Below are positions 1 to 9,281 of a stretch of DNA of 64,000 nucleotides, piece after piece. The DNA is from Spartobacteria bacterium (lineage in GTDB: Bacteria; Verrucomicrobiota; Verrucomicrobiia; Chthoniobacterales; UBA10450): contig PLCN01000021.1 of NCBI GenBank assembly GCA_003134785.1, positions 193,784 to 257,783 of the forward strand, written 5' to 3'. The translations under genes and the position numbers were made by a program. Under the pieces are notes generated by a model, which was not told the DNA's origin, made no database searches, and worked only from the letters and a program-made list of their open reading frames with translations. Positions within the stretch are counted from its first letter, which is position 1; each line of letters starts with the position of its first letter.

Positions 1-1251
1 GGTGCGGCTGCCGGATTTGAGCGAAGTGTTTAGATCAACATGCGAGGCCTGCCACGCGGGCACGAGTCCGAAAATAACGCCCGTGCCTAACGAGACCAAA
101 AGCGTAAAGACGAGCACGACTCCATCGAGCTGAATCGTGCTGATGCGCGGAATGTTTTGCGGCACGGTGCGAATGAGCGCTTCCGTCCCCCATTGCGCGA
201 TCAGTAATCCGAAGCCGCCGCCGAGCGCCGCGAGCAACAAACTTTCCGTGAGCAGTTGCCGCACGATTCGCGCGCGACTCGCGCCGACCGCGGCGCGTAA
301 TGCCATTTCTTTTCCGCGCACCGATGCGCGCGCGAGCAGAAGATTTGCGACATTCGCATTAGCAATCAGCAAGACACACAGCACCGCGCCAAAAAGCACA
401 TAAAGCGCGGTCCGCACGTCGCCGATCAAGTCTTCGCGCAAAGGTTTGGAGGCGACGCCGAAATACGAATTCGTGTCTGGATATTGTTTCTCCAGGTTCG
501 CCGCGATCGTGGAAAGTTCCGCCTGCGCCTGCTCGATCGTCACACCAGGTTTTAGTCGCGCGATCGATTCGAGACTGTGACTGCCGCGGTTTTCCGTCTG
601 CGGTTTTGAGCCATCAGCATTCGACGCGTCTTCTGCGATCGTGACGTAGGCATCGACGCCCTCGGACGAAATCGGATATTGAAAACCCGCCGGCATGACA
701 CCGATGACGGTGAATGCACGGCGACTAAGTTCGACCGTGCGACCGAGCGCACTTGCTTCACCGCCGAAATGTTTTTTCCAAAAATCGTAGCTAATGATGA
801 CCTTGAATCCGCCCGGCCCGCCGCCGGCCTGTTCATCTTCGCGCGCGAAGGTGCGACCGATGACGGGCTTAATGCCGAGGACATCGAACAAATCGGCGCT
901 CGATTTCACGCCATGCAAACTGGTCGCACCTTCTTCGCTCTTTAGGGCAAAAGATTGATCCCGAAAAACGGCGATGCTGGAAAGTGTTTGGTTCTGCGCG
1001 CGAAAGTCGAAGAAGTCCGGATAGGAGAGCGAGTTCAACTGCGTCGTCGTCCTCTTCTCGCGCGTGTCTCTCATGCCGACGGCGATGAGTTGCTGTGATT
1101 CCGGAAATGGCAGCGGTTTCAAGAGCAGCGCGTTGACCACGCTGAAGATGGCGGTGTTCGCGCCGATCCCGAGTGCAAGCGTGAGCACGGCGACGATGGT
1201 GAAGGCGGGATGTTTCCAAAGTTGGCGTAAGCCGTAACGGATGTCGTTCAT
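1..1251 (-). CDS. Duplicated orphan ABC permease (ADOP copy 1), 3' part outside window
   Basis: A minus-strand frame is open from the ATG at 1251 to the window edge and gives the first 417 residues of a MacB/FtsX-type permease. The opening [17 protein letters not shown] is shared with the other ten copies. One membrane helix (about residues 18-45) precedes a MacB-like periplasmic core (about 50-270). The first FtsX block follows, with coupling-helix motif [20 protein letters not shown] near residue 313. Family knowledge: this is the ADOP family (duplicated orphan permease, first noted in Acidobacteria). Members carry two MacB-core/FtsX units in one chain of about 800 residues and usually lack a linked ATPase; substrates are unknown. 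In the direction of transcription this is the last copy of the array, behind a palindromic repeat. Confidence 0.88.
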   Translation of the reverse strand, partial: MNDIRYGLRQLWKHPAFTIVAVLTLALGIGANTAIFSVVNALLLKPLPFPESQQLIAVGMRDTREKRTTTQLNSLSYPDFFDFRAQNQTLSSIAVFRDQSFALKSEEGATSLHGVKSSADLFDVLGIKPVIGRTFAREDEQAGGGPGGFKVIISYDFWKKHFGGEASALGRTVELSRRAFTVIGVMPAGFQYPISSEGVDAYVTIAEDASNADGSKPQTENRGSHSLESIARLKPGVTIEQAQAELSTIAANLEKQYPDTNSYFGVASKPLREDLIGDVRTALYVLFGAVLCVLLIANANVANLLLARASVRGKEMALRAAVGASRARIVRQLLTESLLLAALGGGFGLLIAQWGTEALIRTVPQNIPRISTIQLDGVVLVFTLLVSLGTGVIFGLVPAWQASHVDLNTSLKSGSRT

Positions 1252-1264
1252 CGTGAAATTTTCC

Positions 1265-1288
1265 TGTAGCGGCGGTCTATGACCGCCG
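1265..1288. repeat. Short hairpin repeat (CGGCGGTCTATGACCGCCG family)
   Basis: Imperfect palindrome GGCGGTCTATGACCGCC preceded by TGTAGC. The reverse complement of the same word occurs at 51553-51576, next to another gene end. It sits directly beside the larger palindromic element at 1298-1444. It is probably a dispersed non-coding hairpin; a role as terminator is possible but not shown. Confidence 0.7.
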
Positions 1289-1297
1289 TGTCCCTTT

Positions 1298-1444
1298 GGG
1301 GAGCGCAGGCTGCCAGCCTGCACCGCCCGGCAGCTTGCCGGGCGGAGGTCGCGTTGAGGAAATGTGCGAGCCTGATCCGCAAAGACGCCGTCGGATGTTC
1401 GCGGCAAGCTGCCGCGAACTGCAGGCTGGCAGCCTGCGCTCCCC
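1298..1444. repeat. 147-bp palindromic repeat element, family A, copy 1
   Basis: The element begins GGGGAGCGCAGGCTGCCAGC and ends with the exact reverse complement of that word. Inside are two smaller hairpins, one around CCCGGCAGCTTGCCGGG and one around TTCGCGGCAAGCTGCCGCGAA. A second copy in the same orientation lies at 9108-9257. A third, with the two inner hairpins in swapped order, lies at 30911-31057. It fills the gap between permease copies 1 and 2. It looks like a non-autonomous mobile palindrome (MITE- or REP-like); no transposase for it is in the window. Confidence 0.85.
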
Positions 1445-1468
1445 AGAGATCGGCAATCGTCCTTTTCG

Positions 1469-3871
1469 TCATTCCACGCGGAGCGCTTCGATTGGATTTA
1501 CTTTGGTGGCGCGATTGGCAGGAAGGAGACAGGCGATGAGCGCAACCGCACCAAGCAACAGCGTAATCGTGCCGAGCGTTAGCGGGTCCTGCGCGCTGGT
1601 GTTGAAAAGCATCGACCCCATCGCGCGTGAAGCGGCGAGCGTCGCGGCGAGGCCGATGATCAATCCAAGACCGATGAGCTTCCCACCTTGCGTGAGGACA
1701 AGGCGGAGGACGTCACGCTGTTGCGCGCCAAGCGCCATCCGGATGCCGAATTCGCCGGTGCGTTGCACCACGCTGTAAGCCATCACGCCGTAGATGCCGA
1801 CTGCGGCGATGACAAGCGCGACGAGTGAGAAAACCGTGAGCAGCGTCATCGCGAAACGCTGGCGCGCGATGCTGTCGGCCATGATTTCCTCGAGCGGACG
1901 GATGGTGCCGATGGGTTGGTCTTTGTCCACCGCGTAGACGGTTGGACGGATGGCGCCGAGCAACGCAGCCGGTGGACCGCTCGTGCGAATGACAACGTTG
2001 AGCGAACTGAACGGCACTTGCGCGAACGGCTCGTACGATTGGCTGCTGGTCGCTTTGTCGACGCCGTACTGCTTGATGTCGCCGACGATCCCGATGATCT
2101 CGCGCCAGGTGTCGGGACCGTTCGTGATGTTGATCCGTTTGCCGATCGGGTCCTCGTTGGGAAAATGCTGGCGGGCCATCGTCTCGTTGATGATCGCGAC
2201 TCGCGGCGCTTTGGCGTCATCCTGTGCGGTGAAGACGCGGCCGCGCACCAGGCGGATTCCCATCGCGCGGAAATAATCCGGCGTGACGGCGTAGTAGTTG
2301 GTGTTTGGCAAATCGCTCGGCGCGAGGGCGGGCCGGCCTTCGATGTTGAAGCCGAGCACGTAATCGCTCACGAGCGGCATCGAGTGCGTGAGTCCGGCGG
2401 CTTGCACGCCCGGCAAATTTTTCACGCGCTCGAGTAGCGAGTTAGCAAACGCGGTCTGCTGCTCGGGGAGCGCGTATTTCTTTTGCGGCAGCGAGAGCCG
2501 GAGGACGGTGGCGTTTTCCGGTGTGAAACCTGGATCGACATGGGCGAGCTGCATGAAACTCCGCGCGAGCAGACCTGCGCCCCCGAGCAGCATCAGCGCG
2601 AGCGTCACTTCGATCACGACGAGCGCGCTCCGCAATCGGCCCCGCGCTCCGCCTTCGGTGGAACCCCGCGAACCTTGCTTGAGAGCTTCGTTTACATCGG
2701 CGCGCGCGGCGAGCCAGGCGGGCGCGATCCCGAAGATAAGTCCAGTGATGACGCTCAGAGCGAGTGAAAAGACGAGCACTCCCGCATTGAGATGAATGTC
2801 GGTGACGCGTGGGAGATTGGCCGGTGCGAGCGCGAGGAGCGCGTCGAGTCCCCAGCGCGCGAGCAATATTCCCGCAAGGCCGCCGCAAAGCGCGAGGAGC
2901 ACGCTCTCGGTCAGAAGCTGACGGACGAGCCGGGCGCGGCTGGCGCCAAGTGCCGCACGAATGGAAATCTCGCGGTGCCGCGCCGTTGCCCGGGCGAGAA
3001 GCAGATTGGCAATATTCGCGCAGGCGATCAGCAGCACGCAACCGACGGCGCCGAGCAGCGTGTAAAGCACCGTGCGGACATCGCGTACGCTGTAATCCTG
3101 CAGCGGCATCAGGAAGATGCCCCAGCCTTTGTTTGAATCGGGATATTGCGTTGCCAATTGCGCCGCCAGAACTTTTAGTTCGGCCTCGGCCTGCGCCACC
3201 GTAACACCGGGCCGCAATCGGCCGACGACGCTAAGATAGTGTCCGCCACGAGCGTCGTTCGCCGTTTCGTCGGGCTTGAAAGCCATCGGCATCCACGCAT
3301 CTATCTTGCTCGCGATGCCGAAGCCGAGCGGCGCAACGCCGATGACGGTGTACGGCTCCCCATTGAGCTGGACGGGACGACCCAACACATCGGCCGCGCC
3401 GCCAAAGACGCGTTGCCAGAACGGATAACTCAACACCACGACATGGTTTTTCCCGGGCGCATCTTCTTCCGGGAGGAACGTCCGGCCGAGCGCCGGCTTG
3501 ATCCCGTAAACGTCGAAGTAGTGCGCGGTCGCTTTTATGCCGACCAGCTGCTGGGGTTCGCCGTCGCCAGTGAGATTGATCCGCGAACCGGAGTAGGCCG
3601 CGAGATGTTCATACGACTTCGTTTGTTTTTCCCAGTCGAGGTAGTTGGGCGGAGAAACTGAAAACTCGGGGAAGTCGGGCAAGTTCGTTTCCCTGATGAT
3701 CACGAGGCGCGCCGGATCGGGATAATCGAGCGGACGGAGCAAGACCGCGTTGACGACGGAAAAAATCGCGGTGCACGCGCCAATGCCGAGCGCGAGGGTC
3801 AGGATGGTCACGGCGGCGAAGCCGGGAGATTTAATGAGTTGGCGAAGTGCGTAGCGGAGATCGTTGAACAT
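1469..3871 (-). CDS. Duplicated orphan ABC permease (ADOP copy 2)
   Basis: 800 residues from ATG 3871, opening [18 protein letters not shown]. Both halves are complete: helix at about 18-42, first periplasmic core to about 265, FtsX block with coupling helix [20 protein letters not shown] and two further helices to about 395. A second helix/core unit starts with the helix around [17 protein letters not shown]. The last three helices (about 690-795) contain the second coupling motif [20 protein letters not shown]. The chain ends NPIEALRVE, the family-typical tail. Copy 3 ends only 16 bases upstream, so copies 3 and 2 may share a transcript. No clear Shine-Dalgarno sequence is visible before the ATG. 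The product should sit in the inner membrane with two large outward-facing domains. Confidence 0.9.
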   Translation of the reverse strand: MFNDLRYALRQLIKSPGFAAVTILTLALGIGACTAIFSVVNAVLLRPLDYPDPARLVIIRETNLPDFPEFSVSPPNYLDWEKQTKSYEHLAAYSGSRINLTGDGEPQQLVGIKATAHYFDVYGIKPALGRTFLPEEDAPGKNHVVVLSYPFWQRVFGGAADVLGRPVQLNGEPYTVIGVAPLGFGIASKIDAWMPMAFKPDETANDARGGHYLSVVGRLRPGVTVAQAEAELKVLAAQLATQYPDSNKGWGIFLMPLQDYSVRDVRTVLYTLLGAVGCVLLIACANIANLLLARATARHREISIRAALGASRARLVRQLLTESVLLALCGGLAGILLARWGLDALLALAPANLPRVTDIHLNAGVLVFSLALSVITGLIFGIAPAWLAARADVNEALKQGSRGSTEGGARGRLRSALVVIEVTLALMLLGGAGLLARSFMQLAHVDPGFTPENATVLRLSLPQKKYALPEQQTAFANSLLERVKNLPGVQAAGLTHSMPLVSDYVLGFNIEGRPALAPSDLPNTNYYAVTPDYFRAMGIRLVRGRVFTAQDDAKAPRVAIINETMARQHFPNEDPIGKRINITNGPDTWREIIGIVGDIKQYGVDKATSSQSYEPFAQVPFSSLNVVIRTSGPPAALLGAIRPTVYAVDKDQPIGTIRPLEEIMADSIARQRFAMTLLTVFSLVALVIAAVGIYGVMAYSVVQRTGEFGIRMALGAQQRDVLRLVLTQGGKLIGLGLIIGLAATLAASRAMGSMLFNTSAQDPLTLGTITLLLGAVALIACLLPANRATKVNPIEALRVE

Positions 3872-3887
3872 ATTAGTTGGTTGGTTT

Positions 3888-6455
3888 CTATTCTGTGCGG
3901 AGTGCGGCCATCGGGCTGATTTTCGTGGCGCGGCGCGCGGGCAGCCACGTGGCGAGCAAAGCAGCGGTCATCAACAGGGCAGGCGCGATCGTAAATGCGA
4001 ACGGATCGGTCGCGCTGACTTCAAAGAGGATGTTGCTGACAATTTTTCCGATTCCCAACGCGAGAAGAAGTCCGAGCGCGAGACCGGACGCGACCATGGC
4101 GAAGCCTTCGCGCAGAATCATCCATTGCACAGTCTTGCCTTGCGCGCCGAGCGCCATCCGGATCCCGATCTCGCGCGTCCGGCGCGCCACCGAATAGGCC
4201 TTCACCCCGTAGAGACCAACGACCGCGAGCCCAAGAGCGAGTCCACCAAAAACCGAGAACAAGGCTGCGCCTGCCCGGACAATCCACAACAGTGGACTTG
4301 CCTCCATGTGCTTCGCGAACGTTCTCAACTCGAGAATGGGCAGCACGGGATCGACACTCTGGACCGTCCTGCGCACCAGGTCTGCCGTCGCGGCTTCACT
4401 GCCCGCAGGGAGCGAGGCAAAGCGCACAAAGAAGAACGTGTCGCTGTGGAACGCGCGAGCGTAAGGCAGGTAGAGTGCGCCAGACGGCGCTTTTTCAAAC
4501 ATTCGCCCTTTCGTGGCGGGCACGATGCCGACGATCTCGATCGATTCGCCGCGTTTGATCTCACCGTTGTCGTCGGCGGAATTCTCCGGCGGCGCGTTGT
4601 CCAGCATCGGGAATTGAATCCGCTGACCGAGCGCGTCGCCTTCAGGCCAGAGTTTTTTTGCGAGCACTTCGTCGATGATCGCCACAGCCGGTCCGCCAGG
4701 TTGCGTCGCTTCCGCGGCCGTGAAGGCGCGGCCCCGAAGCAGGGGCAATCCAACCGTCGCGAAATAATCCGCGCCGATGCTGTTCGACCAGGGATTGAAG
4801 CTTAGCCCTTCCGCTGCGGTCGCCGGCTTGGCCTCGGGCGCGGGGTGAACGCCGGCCCTTTGCACAATTGTTCTAACTGAATTCATTCCAAACGGAACGG
4901 CCGCCGAGATACTCGCGTGTTGCGCGCCAGGGAGCGCCGCAAATTTGTCACCCAGGATGCGATAAAGATCCCGGGCATGCTTCTGATCGAAGCCGCCCAA
5001 ACTCGCATCGGTTTCCACGAGAAAGGTATTGTCGGTATGCAATCCGGTATCAACCGAAGCCACTTTGCCTACACTCCGAATGAAAAGCGCGGCCGCTGTG
5101 ACCAGCGCGAGCGAGAAGGCGATCTGCATCACGACGAGCGGGTTGCGCGGCAGAAATTTCCAGCGCGGCCGGTGCACGTCCTCGCCGGCGTGTTGTTTCA
5201 AATCTCCGATCACGGCCGTGCGCGACAGCTTGAGCGCCGGACCGAGCGCAAAACCAAGTGTGCCCAGAACGCAGAACGCCAGGGTCGCACCGAGGATCAC
5301 CGGATTCGGGCCGCTCAACCAAACGATGTCGACCGGAAGCATCGCGCGGAGTGACGCAATAAGAAGATCAGAAGACCAGAGCCCCAACAGTAACCCGCAC
5401 AGGCCGCCAAGAAGCGCCAATACGAATCCCTCGATGAGAAGTTGCCTGACGATCCGAGCCCGGCTGCCGCCCAAGGCGAGACGGATCGCGATCTCCTTGC
5501 GTCGCGCGGTGCCGCGCGCGAGCAGCATGTTCGCCAGGTTCAAACACGCGACGAGCAACACCACCGCCGCCATTCCAGTCAGGAGCGCTCCGATGGTGGT
5601 AATCGGCCCGGCTTCCCCAGGATCGTTAATGGTGTCGAACCGGAACAACGGCGCCGTGATGAAGGTTTGATTCTTTTGTTCAACCGGGAATGCGGTCTCC
5701 AGGTTTGCCGCAAGGCCTTTGAGCGCCGGGGCCGCCGCCTCGGCCGTGACCCCGCGCTTGAGGCGGCCTATAACCATAAGATTGTTCGTGCCGCGGTCGG
5801 CGAGCGAATTGGTCCGCGCGCTTCCTAAATCGCTCGCGATATCGTCATAGACTCCGAGCGGCAGCCAGACTTCCGGAGAAAAGATGCTCGTTATGCCAGT
5901 AAATCCTTCCGGCATGATGCCGATGACGGTAAACGCGCGACCGTTGATCAACAGCGACTGGCCCAGCAGCGAGGGATCGCTCGAGTGCTTCTGCCAAAAC
6001 CTGTAGCTCACGATTGCGACGCGCTGATCGCGGCCCGGCTTTTCTTCCTCCGGTAGAAACGAGCGACCGTGTGCCGGCAAGACTCCGAGCACTGAGAAGT
6101 AGTTAGCGCTCACCAGATCCGCCAGCGTGCGACGGGTATTTCCTTTTTCCCCCAACCCCACAATCGTGTCGTAATGAGCGAGCACGTCGGAAAACACCGT
6201 GTTCTGCTCCCGAATATCGGAGTAGGTGGGATAAGAAAAAGAGCGGAAATTTTTCGGGCTCTTCTTGTCCTGCGAGAAGAGCTGCACGATTTCGGACGGC
6301 TGTTTGTAGGACGGCGGCTTGAACAGCATGGTGTTAACCAGGCTGAAAATGGCGGTGTTCGTTCCGATACCGAGTGCGAGCACCGCAACGGCGGCGATCG
6401 TGAAACTGGGCGACTTCCAAAGCTGCCTGAACGCGAATCTGAAATCCTGAATCAT
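3888..6455 (-). CDS. Duplicated orphan ABC permease (ADOP copy 3), long subtype
   Basis: 855 residues from ATG 6455, opening MIQDFRFAFRQLWKSPSF, about 50 residues longer than most copies here. Part of the extra length is an acidic insert in the second periplasmic core, near the segment ENSADDNGEIKRGE. Coupling motifs are [20 protein letters not shown] in the first half and [20 protein letters not shown] in the second; the tail is SPMAALRTE. The protein is closely similar along its whole length to copy 4, immediately upstream, so the two look like a recent tandem duplication. The start is preceded by an A/T-rich AATAAT stretch instead of a Shine-Dalgarno sequence, as in copy 4 and the hydrolase at 55024. 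Confidence 0.9.
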   Translation of the reverse strand: MIQDFRFAFRQLWKSPSFTIAAVAVLALGIGTNTAIFSLVNTMLFKPPSYKQPSEIVQLFSQDKKSPKNFRSFSYPTYSDIREQNTVFSDVLAHYDTIVGLGEKGNTRRTLADLVSANYFSVLGVLPAHGRSFLPEEEKPGRDQRVAIVSYRFWQKHSSDPSLLGQSLLINGRAFTVIGIMPEGFTGITSIFSPEVWLPLGVYDDIASDLGSARTNSLADRGTNNLMVIGRLKRGVTAEAAAPALKGLAANLETAFPVEQKNQTFITAPLFRFDTINDPGEAGPITTIGALLTGMAAVVLLVACLNLANMLLARGTARRKEIAIRLALGGSRARIVRQLLIEGFVLALLGGLCGLLLGLWSSDLLIASLRAMLPVDIVWLSGPNPVILGATLAFCVLGTLGFALGPALKLSRTAVIGDLKQHAGEDVHRPRWKFLPRNPLVVMQIAFSLALVTAAALFIRSVGKVASVDTGLHTDNTFLVETDASLGGFDQKHARDLYRILGDKFAALPGAQHASISAAVPFGMNSVRTIVQRAGVHPAPEAKPATAAEGLSFNPWSNSIGADYFATVGLPLLRGRAFTAAEATQPGGPAVAIIDEVLAKKLWPEGDALGQRIQFPMLDNAPPENSADDNGEIKRGESIEIVGIVPATKGRMFEKAPSGALYLPYARAFHSDTFFFVRFASLPAGSEAATADLVRRTVQSVDPVLPILELRTFAKHMEASPLLWIVRAGAALFSVFGGLALGLAVVGLYGVKAYSVARRTREIGIRMALGAQGKTVQWMILREGFAMVASGLALGLLLALGIGKIVSNILFEVSATDPFAFTIAPALLMTAALLATWLPARRATKISPMAALRTE

Positions 6456-6506
6456 ATTATTTTTTTGTGCGCCGCAGGCATGGCGACGAGTGGAAAAGGT
6501 TGATGC

Positions 6507-9074
6507 TCATTCTGTGCGGAGGGCAGCCATCGGACTGATTTTTGTGGCGCGCCGCGCGGGCAGCCACGTGGCGACCAGAGCAGCGATCGCGAGAACGGCG
6601 GGCGCGAGCGTGAACGCGAAAGGGTCCGCGGAGCTGACGTCGAAGAGAATGCTGCTCACGATTTTGCCCGTGCCGAAGGCGAGCAGCAGCCCAAGAGCGA
6701 GACCCGCCGCGACCATCGCGATTCCTTCACGGAGAATCATCCATTGCACGGTCTTGCCTTGCGCACCGAGCGCCATGCGGATTCCGATTTCGCGCGTCCG
6801 CCGCGCGACCGAGTACGCTTTGACGCCGTAAACGCCCACCGCCGCAAGGCCCAGCGCGAGTCCGCCGAAAATGGAGAACAACGCCGCTCCGGCGCGGACA
6901 ATCCAGAGCTGCGGATTGCCGTCCATGTGTTTTTCAAAGGTCCTCAACTCCAGAACCGGCAACAACGGATCGACGCTCTGGACGGTCCGGCGCAGCAAGT
7001 CAGCGGTGGCGGATTCGCTGCTCGACGAAAGCGAAGCGAATTTCACAAAAAAGAAAACGTCGTTTTGAAAGCCGCGGGCGAAAGGTAAATAGAGCGAACC
7101 AACCGGCTCTGTTTCGAACAACCTGTTTTTGATGGACGGCACAATGCCGATAATTTCGATCGGCTCGCCGCGCTTGATCTGGCCACTGCCGTCCTCGGCA
7201 GTCTCCGGCGAAGCACTTTCACGAACGGGAAACTGAAGTCTTTGCCCAAGCGCGTCACCATCCGGCCACAGTTTTTTCGCCAGGACTTCGTCGATGACGG
7301 CCACCGCAGGTCCGCCAGGTTGGTTCGCTTCGGCGGCAGTGAAAGTCCGGCCGCGGAGTAACGCCAGTCCCACCGCCGCGAAGTAATCCGCGCCGACGCT
7401 ATTCCAGAATGGAGCGAAGGTTCGTCCTTCAGCCGCGGTGGCTGGCTTGTCATCGGGAGCAGGAGGAAGGCCGGCGCGAAGCACTGTCTTCCGCACCGTG
7501 TTGATCCCGAACGGAACTGTCGCCGAGATGTCGGCGTGCTCCACGCCCGGTAGCGCCGAGAATTTTTCGCCGACCAACCGGTAGAGATCCTGCGCGCGCT
7601 TTGGATCGAACCCGCCCAGGCTCGCATCGGTCTCCACGAGAAACACGTTTCTGGCCTGGAATCCCGTTTCGACCGAAGCCGCTTTCCCGGCGCCTCGAAG
7701 GAAAAGCGCGGCTGCCGTGACCAGCGCCAGGGAGAAGGCGATCTGCACCGCGACCAAGGGATTGCGCGGGAGAAATCTCCAACGGGGCCGGTGCGCGTCT
7801 TCGCCGGCCTGTTGTTTCAAATCCTCGATGACGGCAGCGCGCGAAAGCTTGAGCGCCGGCCCGAGAGCAAAGCAGATTGTGCCCACAGCGCAGAATCCCA
7901 GCGTCGCGCCCAACATCACCGGATTCGGTCCGCTCAACCACACGACATCCATGGGCAAAATCTGGCTCATTGAGGCGACGAGCAGATCGGAGGACCAAAG
8001 GCCGAGCAGCAATCCGCAAACTCCGCCGAACAGCGCGAGCAGAAAGCCTTCGGTGAGAAGCTGCCTGACGATGCGGGCGCGGCTCCCACCGAGCGCGAGA
8101 CGGATCGCGATTTCTTTGCGACGCGCAGTGCCGCGGGCAAGCAGCATGTTCGCCAGGTTCAAACAAGCGACGAGCAGCACAACCGCCGCCATTGCGCTCA
8201 GCACCGCGCCGATGGCTGGGACCGGATCGTGTTCGATCGGGGCGGTGCTGGTTCCGAATCGGTTGAGCGGAGCCGTCATGAACGTCTGCTCTTTTTGTTC
8301 AATGGGAAACGCAGCTTCCAAATTTGCCCCGAGACCTTTCAAGGCCGGCCGCGCTGCTTCGGCTGTGATTCCTGGCTTGAGGCGTCCGATAAGCATGAGC
8401 CGGTCGTTCCCGCGGTCGCTCAGCGATCTGGTCCGCGCGCCTCCCCGATCACTAATAATTTCATCGTAAACGCCGAGCGGGAGCCAGGCTTCCCGTGAAA
8501 AAACACTTTCCGTCCCGGTAAACCCCTCCGGCATGATCCCAACGATGGTATAGGCGCGGCCATTAACGAGAAGCGCACGCCCCAGGAGTGAAGGATCGCG
8601 CGAATGTTTCTGCCAATAACTGTAGCTCACGACCGCGACGCGCACGCCGGCGCCGGGTTTCTCCTCCTCGGGCAGAAAGGGACGCCCGTAGGCCGGCAAC
8701 ACACCGAGCACCGAGAAGTAATTGGAGCTGACGATGTCCACGACTGCGCGGCGAAAGTTTCCCTTTTCGCCGAGCCCCACGACGCTGTCGTCGTGCGCCA
8801 GCAGGCCTGAGAAGACCGTGTTTTGGTCCCGAACGTCGCAGTAAGTCGGATAAGAGAAGGCGCGGAATTTTTTCGGGTCCTTCATGTCCTGCGAGAAGAG
8901 CTGCACGATTTCCGCCGGCCGCTGGTAGGCCGGCGGCTGGAGCACCATCACGTTAACCAGGCTAAAAATCGCCGTGTTCACTCCAATACCGAGAGCCAGC
9001 ACCGCGACGGCGGCGATCGTGAAACTGGGCGACTTCCAAAGTTGGCGGAACGCGATTCTGAAGTCCTGAATCAT
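6507..9074 (-). CDS. Duplicated orphan ABC permease (ADOP copy 4), long subtype
   Basis: 855 residues from ATG 9074, opening MIQDFRIAFRQLWKSPSF. The frame is open a further 44 codons upstream to 9206, but those codons translate the palindromic repeat at 9108-9257. The ATG at 9074 also matches the start of copy 3, so I placed the start there. First coupling helix [20 protein letters not shown] and second [20 protein letters not shown] are identical in copy 3. The second periplasmic core carries the same insert type (ESASPETAEDGSGQIKRGE). 51 bases separate it from copy 3 downstream. Upstream it is isolated from copy 5 by the family A repeat. Confidence 0.9.
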   Translation of the reverse strand: MIQDFRIAFRQLWKSPSFTIAAVAVLALGIGVNTAIFSLVNVMVLQPPAYQRPAEIVQLFSQDMKDPKKFRAFSYPTYCDVRDQNTVFSGLLAHDDSVVGLGEKGNFRRAVVDIVSSNYFSVLGVLPAYGRPFLPEEEKPGAGVRVAVVSYSYWQKHSRDPSLLGRALLVNGRAYTIVGIMPEGFTGTESVFSREAWLPLGVYDEIISDRGGARTRSLSDRGNDRLMLIGRLKPGITAEAARPALKGLGANLEAAFPIEQKEQTFMTAPLNRFGTSTAPIEHDPVPAIGAVLSAMAAVVLLVACLNLANMLLARGTARRKEIAIRLALGGSRARIVRQLLTEGFLLALFGGVCGLLLGLWSSDLLVASMSQILPMDVVWLSGPNPVMLGATLGFCAVGTICFALGPALKLSRAAVIEDLKQQAGEDAHRPRWRFLPRNPLVAVQIAFSLALVTAAALFLRGAGKAASVETGFQARNVFLVETDASLGGFDPKRAQDLYRLVGEKFSALPGVEHADISATVPFGINTVRKTVLRAGLPPAPDDKPATAAEGRTFAPFWNSVGADYFAAVGLALLRGRTFTAAEANQPGGPAVAVIDEVLAKKLWPDGDALGQRLQFPVRESASPETAEDGSGQIKRGEPIEIIGIVPSIKNRLFETEPVGSLYLPFARGFQNDVFFFVKFASLSSSSESATADLLRRTVQSVDPLLPVLELRTFEKHMDGNPQLWIVRAGAALFSIFGGLALGLAAVGVYGVKAYSVARRTREIGIRMALGAQGKTVQWMILREGIAMVAAGLALGLLLAFGTGKIVSSILFDVSSADPFAFTLAPAVLAIAALVATWLPARRATKISPMAALRTE

Positions 9075-9107
9075 ATTATTTATTCTTGCGTGGCGCTCCG
9101 GATTTCT

Positions 9108-9257
9108 GGGGAGCGCAGGCTGCCAGCCTGCACCGCCCGGCAGCTTGCCGGGCGGAGGTATTGATCGTCGAAAAGTTTCGGAGGCGACTAGCCGCTGACG
9201 CGGCAAGATGTTCGCGGCAAGCTGCCGCGAACTGCAGGCTGGCAGCCTGCGCTCCCC
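9108..9257. repeat. 150-bp palindromic repeat element, family A, copy 2
   Basis: Same termini (GGGGAGCGCAGGCTGCCAGC and its reverse complement) and same inner hairpins in the same order as 1298-1444, with a different spacer between the inner hairpins. It occupies most of the gap between permease copies 4 and 5. The CCCGGCAGCTTGCCGGG and TTCGCGGCAAGCTGCCGCGAA hairpins are kept while the spacer has diverged, which suggests selection or mobility acting on the palindromes. Confidence 0.85.
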
Positions 9258-9281
9258 AGAAATCGCGAACCGCGCTCGTCT

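Noticed and set aside
9075-9206. N-terminal extension of permease copy 4
   Set aside because: The 44 added codons translate the family A palindrome and are unlike the conserved family start, which is the ATG at 9074.
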